Origin: UBA2030 sp049969475
GTDB taxonomy: Bacteria > Bacteroidota > Bacteroidia > Bacteroidales > TTA-H9
Direction: 5' to 3'
Length of the DNA stretch: 64,000 nt
NCBI GenBank assembly: GCA_049969475.1
Contig: JBMFOU010000011.1
Span: 1 to 64,000 of the forward strand
A model generated the notes under the pieces. It was not told the DNA's origin, searched no databases, and worked only from the letters and a program-made list of their open reading frames with translations. Position numbers and translations under genes: made by a program. Of this stretch, positions 38,293-47,515 are shown piece by piece. How positions within the stretch are numbered: position 1 is the first letter of the stretch; every line of letters starts with the position of its first letter.

Positions 38293-40935
38293 TTACGACA
38301 AACCCGGGGTTTCCTGCGGTGTAGCCTGTGAGGTGGTTTTAATAACGATCTCCTGCTTGTCGTTATCGAAATCTATGATGATGGTATCACCGGGCTGCAG
38401 TTTGCTGCGAATGATTTCTTCGGCCAGAGCATCCTCGATATATTTCTGAATGGCACGTTTGAGCGGACGGGCGCCAAAGTTGGGATCCCAACCTTTATCC
38501 ACCAGAAAATCTTTGGCAGAGGTAGTCACCATGATTTCATACTTAAGCGTACGCACCCTTTCGTAGAGGTGCTTCATTTCGATGTCGATAATCTTGTGAA
38601 TATCTTCCCGTTCGAGGTTTTCGAATATAATGATATCGTCGATACGGTTGAGAAACTCCGGAGAAAAGGTCTTTTTGAGGGCATTTTCTATCACACTGCG
38701 GGCGTGCTCGCTCTGCTGGGCTGTTTTGGCTGAAGTGGCAAATCCTACTCCCTGGCCAAACTCCTTTAACTGACGCGAACCAATATTGGACGTCATAATA
38801 ATAATAGTGTTCTTAAAATCCACTTTACGACCCAGGCTGTCGGTGAGAACCCCATCGTCGAGAACCTGCAGTAGCAAGTGAAATACATCGGGATGGGCCT
38901 TTTCAATTTCGTCGAGCAGCACAATGGAATAGGGCTTACGTCTCACCTTTTCGGTCAACTGGCCACCTTCCTCGTATCCCACATAACCTGGAGGAGCTCC
39001 TATAAGTCGCGACACGGCAAATTTTTCCATGTATTCACTCATATCGATGCGGATAAGTGCATCTTCCGAATCGAAAAGGTATTTAGCCAACACCTTGGCC
39101 ATATGTGTTTTACCCACCCCGGTAGGTCCCAGGAAAATGAAATTGCCGATGGGTTTATTGGGGTCTTTGAGTCCAGCCCTGTTGCGGCGTATGGCTCTCA
39201 CAATCTTCCGTATAGCTTCATCCTGCCCGATAACGCTGCCCTTGAGTTCCTCTTCCATATTAAGCAGACGCTCGCTTTCGTTTTGGGCTACTTTTTGAAT
39301 GGGAATTCCCGTCATCATGGCTACCTCCTCCGAGACATTTTCTTCGGTAACCATTTCGCGATGGATGCGCGATTCTTCTTCCCAACGTTTTTTAGCCCGC
39401 TCCAACTCGTTGGTAAGCTTGCGTTCGGTATCGCGGTGCATGGCAGCTTCCTCAAACTTCTGGGCATTGATAGCTGCATTTTTACGGGCCCTTACTTCTT
39501 CAATGTTTTTTTCGATGTTAAGAATTTCCTGAGGAATCCTGATGTTCTTCATGTGCACCCGGGCTCCCGCTTCATCCAGTGCATCAATGGCTTTGTCGGG
39601 CAGATAGCGGTCGGTAATATATCGCATTGTAAGATTTACGCAGGCCCGAATGGCCTCGTCGGTATATTTCACCAGGTGATGATCTTCGTATTTTTCTTTG
39701 ATGTTATGAAGTATCTCTATGGTTTCTTCAGGAGTGGTAGGATCAACCATCACTTTCTGGAAGCGGCGTTCGAGGGCTCCGTCCTTTTCGATATACTGCC
39801 GGTACTCATCGAGGGTAGTAGCTCCAATCACCTGTATCTCGCCCCTGGCCAGGGCAGGCTTAAACATATTGGAGGCATCCAGGCTTCCTGAAGCATTTCC
39901 AGCGCCTACCAGGGTATGAATTTCGTCGATAAACAGAATTACATCCGGGTTTTTTTCCAGCTCGTTAAGCACGGCTTTCATTCGCTCTTCAAACTGGCCT
40001 CGATATTTGGTACCTGCTACCAGCGAACCCAGGTCGAGCGCCACTATACGCTTGTTGTATAACGATCGGGGTACCTGCCGCTTAATGATTCTTATGGCCA
40101 GACCTTCAGCAATGGCCGATTTTCCAACACCCGGTTCACCAATCAGAATAGGATTGTTTTTCTTACGGCGGCTCAATATCTGGGCAATGCGCTCCATCTC
40201 GCGCTCGCGCCCTACAATGGGATCAAGTTTTCCTTCCTCTGCAGCCCTGGTTATGTCGCGTCCGAAATTATCGAGCACAGGTGTGCGACTCTTAGGATCG
40301 GCATTTCGCTTGAGGTTCTGAAACTCCTTGTCCTCGTCGGAGTCGTCGTCGGAGTCTCCACCCCGTGAATAACCATCCTGGGGATCATTCCTACGCGACT
40401 TTCTTTTGTCATCCTTTCCCTGAATTCCGTCAAAATCATCCGGATTCGCTTCATTGGAAAACGGTCCTCCCGCTTGATTATCGTCATCAGACCGACTGAT
40501 CATAGTTCTAACTTCGTTCTTAATATCGTCGTAGCCTATGTTATACTTTTCGAGCACCTTTTCTACCAAATTATCACCTACCTTCAGGATGGCCAATAAT
40601 AGATGTTCAGTCCCAATGATTTCGCTTTTCATCTCTTTAGCTTCTAAATAGGTCATTTTAAGGACCCGTTCAGCTTGTTTAACGAGGCCAATATTTCGGT
40701 TTTCGGCATTGGGCAAAGGGGCTACGGGCTGAATTACAGCATTTTCGATAAACTGCCGTAAATCGGATAAATTGGCTCCCAGGTACAGCATGATTTGCAC
40801 TGCCATACCTTCGCCTTCCCGTAGGATACCCAGAAAGATATGCTCCACACCTATGGTATCGCTACCCAGGCGTACAGCTTCTTCCCGACTGTATGACAAA
40901 ACGTCTTTAACTCTTTGCGAAAATTTTGCTTCCAT
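38293..40935 (-). CDS. clpC: ATP-dependent Clp protease ATP-binding subunit ClpC
   Basis: 880 residues from ATG 40935; an upstream in-frame extension to 40992 lacks family support. Two Clp-N repeats (about 1-145) are followed by an acidic and basic low-complexity linker (148-206, DDDNQAGG... GGDSDDDSDEDKE), then D1 with GEPGVGKS (266-273) and D2 with GPTGVGKT (603-610). The middle UVR-like coiled coil is present (KNAAINAQKFEEAAMHRD). It unfolds substrates for ClpP. Promoter-like -7 elements sit at 41030-41037 and 41069-41076. Divergent from gyrA. Confidence 0.96.
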   Translation of the reverse strand: MEAKFSQRVKDVLSYSREEAVRLGSDTIGVEHIFLGILREGEGMAVQIMLYLGANLSDLRQFIENAVIQPVAPLPNAENRNIGLVKQAERVLKMTYLEAKEMKSEIIGTEHLLLAILKVGDNLVEKVLEKYNIGYDDIKNEVRTMISRSDDDNQAGGPFSNEANPDDFDGIQGKDDKRKSRRNDPQDGYSRGGDSDDDSDEDKEFQNLKRNADPKSRTPVLDNFGRDITRAAEEGKLDPIVGREREMERIAQILSRRKKNNPILIGEPGVGKSAIAEGLAIRIIKRQVPRSLYNKRIVALDLGSLVAGTKYRGQFEERMKAVLNELEKNPDVILFIDEIHTLVGAGNASGSLDASNMFKPALARGEIQVIGATTLDEYRQYIEKDGALERRFQKVMVDPTTPEETIEILHNIKEKYEDHHLVKYTDEAIRACVNLTMRYITDRYLPDKAIDALDEAGARVHMKNIRIPQEILNIEKNIEEVRARKNAAINAQKFEEAAMHRDTERKLTNELERAKKRWEEESRIHREMVTEENVSEEVAMMTGIPIQKVAQNESERLLNMEEELKGSVIGQDEAIRKIVRAIRRNRAGLKDPNKPIGNFIFLGPTGVGKTHMAKVLAKYLFDSEDALIRIDMSEYMEKFAVSRLIGAPPGYVGYEEGGQLTEKVRRKPYSIVLLDEIEKAHPDVFHLLLQVLDDGVLTDSLGRKVDFKNTIIIMTSNIGSRQLKEFGQGVGFATSAKTAQQSEHARSVIENALKKTFSPEFLNRIDDIIIFENLEREDIHKIIDIEMKHLYERVRTLKYEIMVTTSAKDFLVDKGWDPNFGARPLKRAIQKYIEDALAEEIIRSKLQPGDTIIIDFDNDKQEIVIKTTSQATPQETPGLS

Positions 40936-41240
40936 TATATTTAATTGATTCTTTCTCTTAACAATTACATCTAATCTTTTGTTCTTCAGCACTCTTTACT
41001 GAATGCATTTATACCATTTGTCCAGTCTGCAAATTTACTACCAAAGCAGCAGGTGGCAGATATTTTGCCAAAATTATAACCGGCCCATGCAATAATCATT
41101 TCATGGAAAACTAATTTATCAACAATCCCACCAAAGTTTTTCAACAAAAGGCCAACGCAAGGGGTAATTGTATTTTTCGTAAATTCGCAGTTTCCTATTG
41201 GCAGAACCAATAATCTCATTTTGAAAACGTTAAATCATTA
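40936..41240. promoter_or_regulatory. Divergent clpC/gyrA intergenic region with candidate promoters
   Basis: 305 bases without a credible gene. Two minus-strand -7 elements serve clpC candidates: TAAATTTG at 41030-41037 and TAATTTTG at 41069-41076. Neither has a well-spaced TTG. For gyrA only a poor match was found (TAAATTCG at 41180-41187). No hairpin of note was found, and no CIRCE or other stress operator was recognised. Confidence 0.4.
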
Positions 41241-43832
41241 ATGGAAGAATATCAGACCAAAGTCGTTCCGGTAAATATTGAGAATCAGATGAAATCGGCC
41301 TACATCGATTATTCGATGTCGGTCATAGTTTCCAGGGCTTTACCGGATGTCAGGGACGGACTAAAACCAGTACATCGCAGAATTTTGTACGGGATGTACG
41401 ATATGGGCATATTAAGCAATCGCCCATATAAGAAATCGGCTCGTATTGTTGGGGAAGTACTGGGTAAGTATCATCCCCATGGTGACTCATCGGTGTATGA
41501 TGCAATGGTAAGGCTGGCTCAGGATTGGTCGTTGCGCTACCCTTTGATTGACGGGCAGGGAAACTTTGGAAGTATCGACCAGGATCCTCCTGCAGCTATG
41601 CGTTACACTGAGGCCAGGCTACACAAAATAGCCGAAGAAATGCTGGCTGACATTGAAAAAGAGACCGTTGACTTTCAAAATAACTTCGACGACTCTCTCC
41701 AGGAACCCATTGTTCTGCCAGCGAAATTACCCAATCTTTTGGTTAATGGTTCCTCAGGCATTGCCGTGGGTATGGCCACCAACATGCCCCCACACAATCT
41801 GAAGGAAGTGGTAGATGGTTGCATTGCTTATATCCACAACCGCGACATCACCATTGCCGAGCTAATGAACTACATCAAGGGACCAGATTTCCCTACGGGA
41901 GGCATCATTTATGGTTATGAGGGGGTAAAGGAAGCCTACGAAACGGGCAGAGGTCGTATCATTGTTAGAGGTACTGTAAAAATTGAGGAAGAAAATAACC
42001 ACGAGCGCATCGTAGTAACCTCCATACCTTATCAGGTAAACAAGGCTGAGATGATTAAAAAAACAGCCGACCTGGTGAATGAAAAAAAGATTGAGGGCAT
42101 CAGCGACATCAGAGACGAATCGGACCGCTCGGGATTGCGCATTGTATATGATCTTAAGCGGGAAGCCAATACCAATGTTGTTTTAAACCAACTCTACCAG
42201 CATACGCCTCTGCAGACCTCTTTCAACGTAAATAACATTGCGCTGGTCAATGGCCGACCCATGATCCTTACGTTGAAGGACCTCATCGTCCATTTCATCA
42301 ATCACCGGCATGAGGTAGTTACGCGTCGCACCCGCTACGAGCTGAACCAGGCGGAGAAGAGGGCTCACGTGCTGGAAGGACTCCTCATAGCCCTCGACCA
42401 CATCGATGAAGTCATAGCCCTCATCCGGGCATCGGCCGATACTGAAACGGCAAGGGTAGCGCTCATGGAACGCTTCGGACTCACCGATATACAGGCCAAA
42501 GCCATACTGGCCATGCGTCTCTCCACCCTTACCGGTCTTGAAAGAGAAAAGCTCCAGGCCGAGTACGAAGAGCTTAAAAGGATGATTGACTACTACAGGC
42601 AGGTTCTGGCCGACGAAGGCATGCGAATGGATATCATTAAAAAAGAGTTGCTGGAGCTTAAGGAAAAATATGGCGACGAGCCCAAAACCGAAATCGAATA
42701 CCGGGCCCAGGACTTCCGCATAGAAGACACCATCGCCGACGACAGCGTGGTAGTTACCATCTCGCACCTCGGCTACATCAAGCGTACGCCACTCAGAGAA
42801 TACCGCAGACAAAAACGAGGGGGACAGGGAGCCAAAGGAAGCGAAATCAGAGATGAGGACTTTGTAGAGCACCTTTTCACAGCTACCAACCACAACTATT
42901 TGTTGCTTTTCACTGAAAAGGGCAAATGCTTCTGGCTGAGGGTTTTCGAAATTCCGGAAGGAAATAAAAATTCCAAAGGAAGAGCTATTCAAAACCTCAT
43001 CAACATTGACCCCGAAGATAAAATCAGAGCTTATATTAATCTGAAGAATCTGACAGACCCCGAATACATTAACAACAACTACATTATTCTTTGCACCCGT
43101 AAGGGCACCATCAAGAAGACCAGCCTGGAGGCCTATAGCCGGCCGCGGGCCAATGGTATCAATGCCATTAACATTCGTGAAGGCGACACGCTGATTGAAG
43201 CCCGCCTTACATCAGGTAATAGTGTAGTTATAATGGCTTTGCGTTCAGGAAGAGCTATCCGATTTCCCGAAGACAAGGTTCGCCCCATGGGGCGCAATGC
43301 CACGGGTGTACGTGGAGTAACCCTGGCTCATGAAAAAGACGAGGTCATCGGAATGGTATGCATCGACGATTCGGAAGAAACCATTTTGGTGGTTTCGGAA
43401 AAAGGATACGGTAAACGCACTCCCCTGGATGATTATCGCGAGACCAACCGGGGAGGTAAAGGGGTAAAAACCCTTAACATTACTCCCAAAACGGGAGAAC
43501 TGGTAGCCATTAACGCCGTCAAAGAGACTGACGACTTGATGATTATCAATAAAAGCGGCATCATCATTCGTATTCCGGTTAGCGACCTTCGCGTGCAGGG
43601 ACGTGCAACGCAGGGGGTAAAACTCATCAACCTGAAGGAAGGAGATGAAATTGCGGCCGTTACCCGTGTAGAACCTGATGAAGAGCCTGAAGGGGAAGAC
43701 CTTCCCGAAATGAGCGACCGCATACATCCTGCTTCTGAGGACACTCCCGATGTGATGCCCGAATACGAAACCAAACCTTTTGAAGCAAACGACGAAAACA
43801 CCCAAACGGAACTCAACGAAGATGAACTCTGA
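41241..43832 (+). CDS. gyrA: DNA gyrase subunit A
   Basis: 863 residues, cytoplasmic. GyrA carries the breakage-reunion activity that puts negative supercoils into DNA. The catalytic tyrosine is Tyr122 in AAMRYTEAR. The quinolone-resistance region keeps E. coli numbering, HPHGDSSVYD (78-87), with Ser83 and Asp87 wild type, so no common resistance change is present. The C-terminal beta-pinwheel begins near 490 and holds the GyrA box-like QKRGGQG. The last ~45 residues are acidic. It is divergent from clpC. Confidence 0.97.
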   Translation: MEEYQTKVVPVNIENQMKSAYIDYSMSVIVSRALPDVRDGLKPVHRRILYGMYDMGILSNRPYKKSARIVGEVLGKYHPHGDSSVYDAMVRLAQDWSLRYPLIDGQGNFGSIDQDPPAAMRYTEARLHKIAEEMLADIEKETVDFQNNFDDSLQEPIVLPAKLPNLLVNGSSGIAVGMATNMPPHNLKEVVDGCIAYIHNRDITIAELMNYIKGPDFPTGGIIYGYEGVKEAYETGRGRIIVRGTVKIEEENNHERIVVTSIPYQVNKAEMIKKTADLVNEKKIEGISDIRDESDRSGLRIVYDLKREANTNVVLNQLYQHTPLQTSFNVNNIALVNGRPMILTLKDLIVHFINHRHEVVTRRTRYELNQAEKRAHVLEGLLIALDHIDEVIALIRASADTETARVALMERFGLTDIQAKAILAMRLSTLTGLEREKLQAEYEELKRMIDYYRQVLADEGMRMDIIKKELLELKEKYGDEPKTEIEYRAQDFRIEDTIADDSVVVTISHLGYIKRTPLREYRRQKRGGQGAKGSEIRDEDFVEHLFTATNHNYLLLFTEKGKCFWLRVFEIPEGNKNSKGRAIQNLINIDPEDKIRAYINLKNLTDPEYINNNYIILCTRKGTIKKTSLEAYSRPRANGINAINIREGDTLIEARLTSGNSVVIMALRSGRAIRFPEDKVRPMGRNATGVRGVTLAHEKDEVIGMVCIDDSEETILVVSEKGYGKRTPLDDYRETNRGGKGVKTLNITPKTGELVAINAVKETDDLMIINKSGIIIRIPVSDLRVQGRATQGVKLINLKEGDEIAAVTRVEPDEEPEGEDLPEMSDRIHPASEDTPDVMPEYETKPFEANDENTQTELNEDEL

Positions 43833-43885
43833 TGTTAGGACATTGCTTCTATAGCCTGTCTCCTGGCACACCTCTGGCACGAGTA

Positions 43886-43916
43886 TTGGATGAACCTTAT
43901 GATCAATTTATATTTG
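43886..43916 (+). promoter_or_regulatory. Bacteroidota-type promoter (TTG-N20-TATATTTG)
   Basis: TTG at 43886-43888 and TATATTTG at 43909-43916 with a 20-base spacer. Transcription would begin near 43923 and the ATG is at 43949. It also argues against an earlier start at 43832. Confidence 0.65.
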
Positions 43917-43948
43917 CAACCTCAAAATCAACCTTAAAAAATACAATT

Positions 43949-45088
43949 ATGAAACGCATCCTTCTTCTTTTTCTCCTGGTCGGAACTCTCACATGGGTTC
44001 AGGGTCAGACAGCCAAAAGAACCACTGCCTTCAATTATTTGAAAAACGGCAAGCTCGATAAAGCCCTCGAAAATATTGAGCCCACCCTCACCCATGAAAA
44101 GACCATGAACGAGGCCAAAACCTGGTTTTACCGCGGGAACATTTACCTGCAGATCGGGCTTTCTGACAACCCTGAATATAAAAAACTCAGCGACAATCCC
44201 TTTGGTATTGCTCTGGAAAGCTATAAAAAAGCTCTCACCCTTGAAGGAGCTAACGAATTTAAACTCGACATTCTGCAAAATATGAATGTAATTGCAGAAG
44301 GATTTTATACACAGGGAGTTAACCGGTTCAATGCTCAGGATTTTCTGGGAGCAGCCCGTGATTTTGAACAGGCAGCACTGGTTAAAAGCGAGGTGGGAGT
44401 ATTCGATACTGCTGCAATTTTCAATGCCGGTTTATGCGCAGAATTTGGGCAGGACTATAATTTGGCCCTCAAAAACTACAGAGCTGTATACAATGCAGGA
44501 CAACGTACGCCCCAACTTCTTGTTTCGCTGACTAATGCAGAGACTCGCGTGGGCGATACTACGGCTGCATTCAATACCATTGCTGAAGCCAGAAAACTCT
44601 ATCCTCAGGATTTCAATGTATTGATAACCGAAACCAACTTATTTCTGGCAAAAAATATGACCGAAAAAGCCATAGAGAATCTAGAAATCGCTAAAAACTT
44701 CGATCAAACCAACCCCAGTTTGTTCTTTGCGGTGGGTGCCAGTTACGACCGCCTGGGCAATTTTGAAAAAGCAGAGGAGGCCTATAAAAAAGCTTTAGAG
44801 CTTAAACCTGATTACTTTGACGCCGTATATAACCTTGGAGCCCTCTATGTGAACAAAGCAGCGTCAGTGTTGGATGCCGCCAACCAGCTTCCCCTCGATA
44901 AAGAAAAAGAGTACGAAGAAATGAAAGCTCAGGCCGAAGGATTTTTAGCTAAAGCCCTCCCCTATCTCGAGAAAGCGCATGAGCTCGATCCCAAAGATCG
45001 GAATACCATGATATCACTTAAAGAAATCTATACCCGCCAGGGTAAACTTGACAAGGTTAAAGAAATAAATGAAAAACTGGGACTCTGA
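43949..45088 (+). CDS. Exported tetratricopeptide repeat protein
   Basis: 379 residues from ATG 43949; the longer reading from 43832 would include the promoter. Signal peptide MKRILLLFLLVGTLTWVQGQ, with no lipobox cysteine. The mature part is built of TPR-like helical pairs throughout. The clearest is at about 265-305 (LFFAVGASYDRLGNFEKAEEAYKKALELKPDYFDAVYNLGALY), with weaker copies earlier (FNYLKNGKLDKALENIEPTL, TAAIFNAGLCAEFGQDYNLALKNYRAVYNAG). Such proteins scaffold envelope complexes, but the partner is unknown. A strong terminator follows 27 bases after the stop. Confidence 0.85.
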   Translation: MKRILLLFLLVGTLTWVQGQTAKRTTAFNYLKNGKLDKALENIEPTLTHEKTMNEAKTWFYRGNIYLQIGLSDNPEYKKLSDNPFGIALESYKKALTLEGANEFKLDILQNMNVIAEGFYTQGVNRFNAQDFLGAARDFEQAALVKSEVGVFDTAAIFNAGLCAEFGQDYNLALKNYRAVYNAGQRTPQLLVSLTNAETRVGDTTAAFNTIAEARKLYPQDFNVLITETNLFLAKNMTEKAIENLEIAKNFDQTNPSLFFAVGASYDRLGNFEKAEEAYKKALELKPDYFDAVYNLGALYVNKAASVLDAANQLPLDKEKEYEEMKAQAEGFLAKALPYLEKAHELDPKDRNTMISLKEIYTRQGKLDKVKEINEKLGL

Positions 45089-45114
45089 GATTTAATAATC
45101 GTATTACTAAAAAG

Positions 45115-45145
45115 GAAAGCCTCCCTCTGGGAGGTTTTCTTATTT
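45115..45145 (+). terminator. Strong rho-independent terminator
   Basis: GAAAGCCTCCC (45115-45125) pairs with GGGAGGTTTTC (45129-45139) around a TCT loop. It is an 11-bp stem with one wobble, followed by TTATTTTT. It closes the TPR gene. Confidence 0.85.
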
Positions 45146-45174
45146 TTACACCACCAATACATAATCGCAAATTT

Positions 45175-46731
45175 ATGAAACGCCTGGGCTTTATCCTGCT
45201 CATTACTTTGACTCATTTGGGCTCGCTGCTTTGCCAAAACGTGATGATTAGTAATACCAATTATCCAGAGGAACCCTCCATTAAAATCAATCCCCATAAC
45301 CCGGCTTACATCGTTGCAGGAGCTAATCTCAACAATTACTACTATAGCTCTGATACTGGGCGAACATGGCATCAGGGCATATTAACCTCGCCTTATGGTG
45401 TATGGGGCGATCCGGTAATTGATGTAGATACCCTGGGGCATTTCTATTTCTTTCATCTGTCGAATCCTCCCTCGGGGAACTGGATCGATCGCATCGTATG
45501 CCAGAAATCGACTGATAACGGACAAACCTGGAGTGTGGGTACTTACATGGGATTGAATGGCAGTAAAGCCCAGGACAAGCATTGGAGCGTAGTAGACAGG
45601 AAGACCAACACCATTTACGTTACCTGGACCCAGTTTGATGTTTATGGAAGCAGCAACCCTGCTGACAGTAGCATTATTCTATTCTCTAAAAGCATTGACG
45701 GAGGTCAGACCTGGGATCCAGCTCTCAGGATCAACCAAAAAGCCGGAGACTGCATCGACAGCGACAATACCGTGGAAGGGGCGGTACCAGCCGTAGGGCC
45801 TAACGGAGAAGTATATGTAGCCTGGGCGGGGCCGGCAGGCATTCGCTTCGACCGCAGCACCGACGGTGGAGCTAGCTGGCTGGACGAAGATATTTTGATA
45901 GACCCTATGCCCGGCGGCTGGGACTACGACATTCCCGGCATCAGCCGATGCAATGGCCTACCCATCACCAAATGTGACCTCAGCGGAGGGCCCTATCATG
46001 GAACCATTTACGTTAATTGGACTGATCAACGCAATGGATTAAATGATACGGATGTATGGCTTGCCAAATCTACCGATGGAGGATTTACGTGGTCGGCGCC
46101 CCGCCGCGTGAACGATGACCCACCGGGCAAACATCAGTTTTTTACTTGGATGGATGTGGACCAGACCAACGGATGGCTGTGGTTTGTCTTTTACGACAGG
46201 AGAAACTATAATGACAACCGTACAGATGTATATCTGGCCATTTCCATGGATGGAGGCGAAACTTTCATCAATCGCAAAATCAGCGAAAGCCCTTTTATCC
46301 CCAATTCCGGGATTTTCTTCGGCGACTACACCAATATCAGTGTACACAACAACATAGTCCGGCCTATATGGGCCCGTTTGCATAATGGACAGCTGAGCGT
46401 TTACACCGATATTACACCGGTGGAACAAATCCTCACCGGCACTACCGAACCATCGTCAGCAGCTGAAGCGGAACACTTTGAGGCCTACCCTAACCCAGCC
46501 AATGAAAAGTTTTACATGAGCTTCAAGATTCACGCCCCTACTCCCGTAACCCTGAAAATATTCGACAGTGCTGGACGACTAGCAGCTACACCCATAGATG
46601 GGGTTGTATATGATTATGGTAAACATATCGTTGAATTACAACCCGTCCAGTTAGGTCTCAAACCAGGAAATTACCTTTGCACCCTCCATGTTGAAGGAAA
46701 AACCATTACCCGAAAACTGACAGTGAATTAA
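45175..46731 (+). CDS. T9SS-secreted BNR/sialidase-like propeller protein
   Basis: 518 residues. Signal peptide (1-20), then a six-bladed propeller pattern with BNR Asp boxes STDNGQTWS, SIDGGQTWD, STDGGASWL, STDGGFTWS and SMDGGETF, about 25-420. A T9SS C-terminal domain ends the protein (about 440-518, YPNPANEKFYMS... LKPGNYLCTLHVEG). The propeller resembles exo-sialidases, but the arginine triad and the Asp/Tyr-Glu catalytic set cannot be assigned with confidence. Secreted binding protein or glycosidase; no promoter was identified in the 86-base upstream gap. Confidence 0.82.
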   Translation: MKRLGFILLITLTHLGSLLCQNVMISNTNYPEEPSIKINPHNPAYIVAGANLNNYYYSSDTGRTWHQGILTSPYGVWGDPVIDVDTLGHFYFFHLSNPPSGNWIDRIVCQKSTDNGQTWSVGTYMGLNGSKAQDKHWSVVDRKTNTIYVTWTQFDVYGSSNPADSSIILFSKSIDGGQTWDPALRINQKAGDCIDSDNTVEGAVPAVGPNGEVYVAWAGPAGIRFDRSTDGGASWLDEDILIDPMPGGWDYDIPGISRCNGLPITKCDLSGGPYHGTIYVNWTDQRNGLNDTDVWLAKSTDGGFTWSAPRRVNDDPPGKHQFFTWMDVDQTNGWLWFVFYDRRNYNDNRTDVYLAISMDGGETFINRKISESPFIPNSGIFFGDYTNISVHNNIVRPIWARLHNGQLSVYTDITPVEQILTGTTEPSSAAEAEHFEAYPNPANEKFYMSFKIHAPTPVTLKIFDSAGRLAATPIDGVVYDYGKHIVELQPVQLGLKPGNYLCTLHVEGKTITRKLTVN

Positions 46732-46885
46732 ATGATCTCTAAGCTTATCCTATAAACCAAAAGAAGATTCGCCCATCTTACAATAGTCAGGTTTTCAGGA
46801 AATGTAACCTTAGGCTTGAAAGGTCGCAGAGCTAAGTAGGTCTCATAGGCATCATAAAAATAGAGAGCCTGACCACAGCAATGCT

Positions 46886-46893
46886 TATTTTTG
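46886..46893 (+). promoter_or_regulatory. -7 promoter element TATTTTTG, leaderless
   Basis: TATTTTTG ends only four bases before the ATG at 46898, so transcription would begin at the start codon and the mRNA would be leaderless. Confidence 0.5.
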
Positions 46894-46897
46894 CGGC

Positions 46898-47503
46898 ATG
46901 AAACCCTCCTACGTAAACATACGCCGCTTCACGCGGGATAAACTTAAAGAAGGCTGGAGCCGTCAGCAAATTTTCGATTACTTGATTGAAAATTCAGGAG
47001 CCCACACCCGCGCCGACTATGCACGCATGTTGCGGATTGCAAGCCTGGTAGCTCGTTTCCCTGTACAAGCTCTAAATCGGAAAATCCGCTGGATAATCAT
47101 CTTTATGATTTTCAGCATGATAACTGCCATTGTGCTAAGTTGGTTCGAGCAGTTGCCTTTGGCCCGCATGTTTGGGTTACTAGAGCTCCCGTGGTATTCA
47201 GTTGCTATTTGGATTGTGGCCGCTAACTTCTTCAACCTGCTCAATCTTCTTTTGCTAGGTCCGGCCCTTAGAATGAACCGTAAGGCGTACTTCTGGCTCA
47301 TGATACTCAACGGTTTTTTACTGATAAGATGGCTCTGGGCCTGGGCTCTCTCGCCCATTGCATCCCCGCCTGTACTCCTTTTGATGGCTATCATGAGAGC
47401 AAATATTGTGGGAGCTTCAGCGTTTATCTTCTTTAAATCCAATATCCGTTTCGAAATTAAAAAGGATGGTCAGAGCCTTTATAACGTTGTTTTTCGGACA
47501 TAA
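46898..47503 (+). CDS. Small membrane protein of unknown function
   Basis: 201 residues. The first ~65 are basic and soluble (KPSYVNIRRFTRDKLKEGW) and look like a helical cytoplasmic head. About four membrane segments follow (roughly 66-82, 98-120, 127-148, 150-172), ending in a short basic tail. No family recognised. It ends 12 bases before tamB and may be co-transcribed with it from a leaderless promoter. Confidence 0.65.
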   Translation: MKPSYVNIRRFTRDKLKEGWSRQQIFDYLIENSGAHTRADYARMLRIASLVARFPVQALNRKIRWIIIFMIFSMITAIVLSWFEQLPLARMFGLLELPWYSVAIWIVAANFFNLLNLLLLGPALRMNRKAYFWLMILNGFLLIRWLWAWALSPIASPPVLLLMAIMRANIVGASAFIFFKSNIRFEIKKDGQSLYNVVFRT

Positions 47504-47515
47504 AACCATAAAAAA

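Noticed and set aside
38878..39891. Long open frame (337 codons) on the plus strand opposite clpC
   Set aside because: It is antisense to a strongly conserved ClpC region, has no recognisable domain or start context, and reflects codon bias on the other strand.
42183..42992. 269-codon minus-strand open frame inside gyrA
   Set aside because: Antisense shadow of GyrA; composition rich in Phe and Val as expected for a reverse reading.
46732..46897. Possible tRNA or small RNA before the membrane protein gene
   Set aside because: No cloverleaf, CCA end or conserved T-loop could be found; only the -7 element is supported.
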